A program made the translations under genes and the position numbers. The notes under the pieces are model-generated. The model worked only from the letters and a program-made list of their open reading frames with translations, was not told the DNA's origin and did not search any database. From NCBI GenBank assembly GCA_944548615.1, contig OX155952.1:62001-126000 (forward strand): a stretch of 64,000 nucleotides of DNA. The letters run 5' to 3'. Positions within the stretch are counted from its first letter, which is position 1; every line of letters begins with the position of its first letter. The stretch comes from Micropterix aruncella. Lineage: Eukaryota > Arthropoda > Insecta > Lepidoptera > Micropterigidae. This document shows positions 61,701-64,000 of the stretch, piece after piece.

Positions 61701-64000
61701 AATTCAAATTTCGAACCAACTGTCAGATTTGAAAATTCAAATTTCGAACCAACTGTCAGATTTGAAAATTCAAATTTCGAACATACTGTCAGATTTGAAA
61801 ATTCAAATTTCGAACCAACTGTCAAATTTGAAAATTCAAATTTCGAACCAACTGTCAGATTTGAAAATTCAAATTTCGAACCAACTGTCAAATTTGAAAA
61901 TTCAAATTTCGAACCAACTGTCAGATTTGAAAATTTGAATTTCGAACCAACTGTCAAATTTGAAAATTCAAATTTCGAACCAACTGTCAAATTTGAAAAT
62001 TCAAATTTCGAACCAACTGTCAAATTTGAAAATTCAAATTTCGAACCAACTGTCAGATTTGAAAATTCAAATTTCGAACCAACTGACAAATTTGAAAATT
62101 CAAATTTCGAACCAACTGTCACATTTGAAAATTCAAATTTCGAAACAACTGTCAAATTTGAAAATTCAAATTTCGAACCAACTGTCAGATTTGAAAATTC
62201 AAATTTCGAACCAACTGTCAAATTTGAAAATTCAAATTTTGAACCAACTGTCAGATTTGAAGATTCAAATTTCGAACCAACTGTCAAATTTGAAAATTCA
62301 AATTTCGAACCAACTGTCAGATTTGAAAATTCAAATTTCGAACCCACTGTCAGATTTCAAAATTCAAATTTCGAACCAAGTGTCAAATTTGAAATTCAAA
62401 TTTCGAACCAACTGTCAGATTTGAAAATTCAAATTTCGAACCAACTGTCAAATTTGAAAATTCAAATTTCGAACCAACTGTCAGATTTGAAAATTCAAAT
62501 TTCGAACCAACTGTCAGATTTAAAAATTCAAATTTCGAACCAACTGTCAAATTTGAAAATTCAAATTTTGAACCAACTGTCAGATTTGAAAATTCAAATT
62601 TCGAATCAACTGTCAAATTTGAAAATTCAAATTTCGTCCATCTGTCAGATTTGAAAATTCAAATTTCGAACCAACTGTCACATTTGAAAATTCAAATTTC
62701 GAACCAACTGTCAAATTTGAAAATTCAAATTTCGAACCAACTGTCAGATTTGAAAATTTGAATTTCGAACCAACTGTCAAATTTGAAAATTCAAATTTCG
62801 AACCAACTGTCAGATTTGAAAATTCAAATTTCGAACCAACTGTCAAATTTGAAAATTCAAATTTCGAACCAACTGTCACATTTGAAAATTCAAATTTCGA
62901 AACAACTGTCAAATTTGAAAATTCAAATTTCGAACCAACTGTCAGATTTCAAAATTCAAATTTCGAACCAACTGTCAGATTTGAAAATTCAAATTTCGAA
63001 CCAACTGTCACATTTGAAAATTCAAATTTCGAACCAACTGTCAAATTTGAAAATTCAAATTTCGAACCAACTGTCAGATTTGAAAATTCAAATTTCGAAC
63101 TAACTGTCAGATTTGAAAATTCAAATTTCGAAACAACTGTCAAATTTGAAAATTCAAATTTCGAACCAACTGTCAGATTTCAAAATTCAAATTTCGAACC
63201 AACTGTCAGATTTGAAAATTCAAATTTCGAACCAACTGTCAAATTTGAAAATTCAAATTTCGAACCAACTGTCAAATTTGAAAATTCAAATTTCGAACCA
63301 ACTGTCAGATTTGAAAATTCAAATTTCGAACCAACTGTCAGATTTGAAAATTTGAATTTCGAACCAACTGTCAGATTTGAAAATTAAAATTTCGAACCAA
63401 CTGTCAAATTTGAAAATTCAAATTTCGAACCAACTGTCAGATTTGAAAATTCAAATTTCGAACCAACTGTCAGATTTGAAAATTCAAATTTCGAACCAAC
63501 TGTCAAATTTGAAAATTCAAATTTCGAAACAACTGTCAGATTTGAAAATTCAAATTTCGAACCAACTGTCACATTTGAAAATTCAAATTTCGAACCAACT
63601 GTCAGATTTGAAAATTTGAATTTCGAACCAACTGTCAAATTTGAAAATTTGAAATATCGAACCAACTGTCAGATTCGAAAATTCAAATTTCGAACCAACT
63701 GTCAAATTTGAAAATTCAAATTTCGAACCAACTGTCAGATTTGAAAATTCAAATTTCGAACCAACTGTCAGATTTGAAAATTCAAATTTCGAACCAACTG
63801 TCAAATTTGAAAATTCAAATTTCGAACCAACTGTCAGATTTGAAAATTCAAATTTCGAACCAACTGTCAAATTTGAAAATTCAAATTTCGAACCAACTGT
63901 CAGATTTGAAAATTTGAATTTCGAACCAACTGTCAAATTTGAAAATTCAAATTTCGAACCAACTGTCAAATTTGAAAATTCAAATTTCGAACCAACTGTC

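Larger units (their letters stand above)
28886..64000 (-). repeat. 33-bp satellite array, reverse orientation
   Basis: About 1060 copies of the same 33-bp monomer as 1-13207, but on the opposite strand (plus-strand text reads GAAAATTCAAATTTCGAACC, then AACTGTC). It continues past the right edge. Its variant set differs from most of the left array: CGAAACAACTG, CATACTG, GAAGATTC, GTCCAACTG (a 32-bp unit) and GAAATATCGAACC are common here and rare or absent there. The GAAATATCGAACC marker occurs 22 times at recurring intervals, showing modular higher-order repeats. I see no insertion of other sequence in 35 kb. Confidence 0.97.

Noticed and set aside
28886..64000. CRISPR array with 33-bp repeats
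   Set aside because: Units abut directly with no spacers, no cas genes are present, and the neighbouring element is eukaryotic.
1..64000. Telomeric TTAGG arrays, rRNA or tRNA genes
   Set aside because: No runs of TTAGG/CCTAA and no recognisable rRNA or cloverleaf sequence were seen.

Overview
The window looks like a piece of eukaryotic heterochromatin, most likely from an insect (possibly a hymenopteran; this is a guess from base composition and element type, not a proof). About three quarters of it is satellite DNA. The only clearly functional genes are the gag and pol of one LTR retrotransposon. There is nothing prokaryotic here: no operons, rRNA, tRNA or CRISPR array.

Layout: (1) 1-13207, about 400 tandem copies of a 33-bp AT-rich satellite monomer in forward orientation, built from long near-identical blocks (1-4672 recurs at 6654-11325). 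(2) 13208-13258, a rearranged junction with direct and inverted scraps of the next repeat. (3) 13249-14673, about 12 copies of an unrelated 119-bp satellite. (4) 14674-28510, a 13.8-kb Ty3/Gypsy-type LTR retrotransposon inserted inside the 119-bp array. Its LTRs (1785 and 1738 bp) are bounded by TG...CA, it is flanked by a 4-bp target duplication GCCT, and removing it restores the interrupted 119-bp unit. (5) 28511-28885, the remaining three copies or so of the 119-bp satellite. (6) 28886-64000, about 1060 copies of the same 33-bp satellite, now in reverse orientation, with a modular higher-order repeat structure.

The retrotransposon has an intact gag (17920-19209) and an intact pol (protease, reverse transcriptase, RNase H, integrase; to 22304). 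They are joined by a correctly phased -1 frameshift heptamer A_AAA_AAC at 19176-19182. Its two LTRs differ by only about four substitutions plus one indel that I could see, so the insertion is young. Oddities are a leader with four primer-binding-site-like repeats, no polypurine tract next to the 3' LTR, and 4.4 kb of mostly non-coding sequence after pol. Most of that sequence lies between two copies of a 12-bp direct repeat and holds a GC-rich island and a probable piggyBac-type MITE.

The many long open frames in the 33-bp arrays come from a stop-free 33-bp (11-codon) repeat and I do not treat them as genes. The most interesting features are the inverted arrangement of the two 33-bp arrays around a second satellite, the modular and very recent block duplications within them, and the unusual architecture of the retrotransposon.
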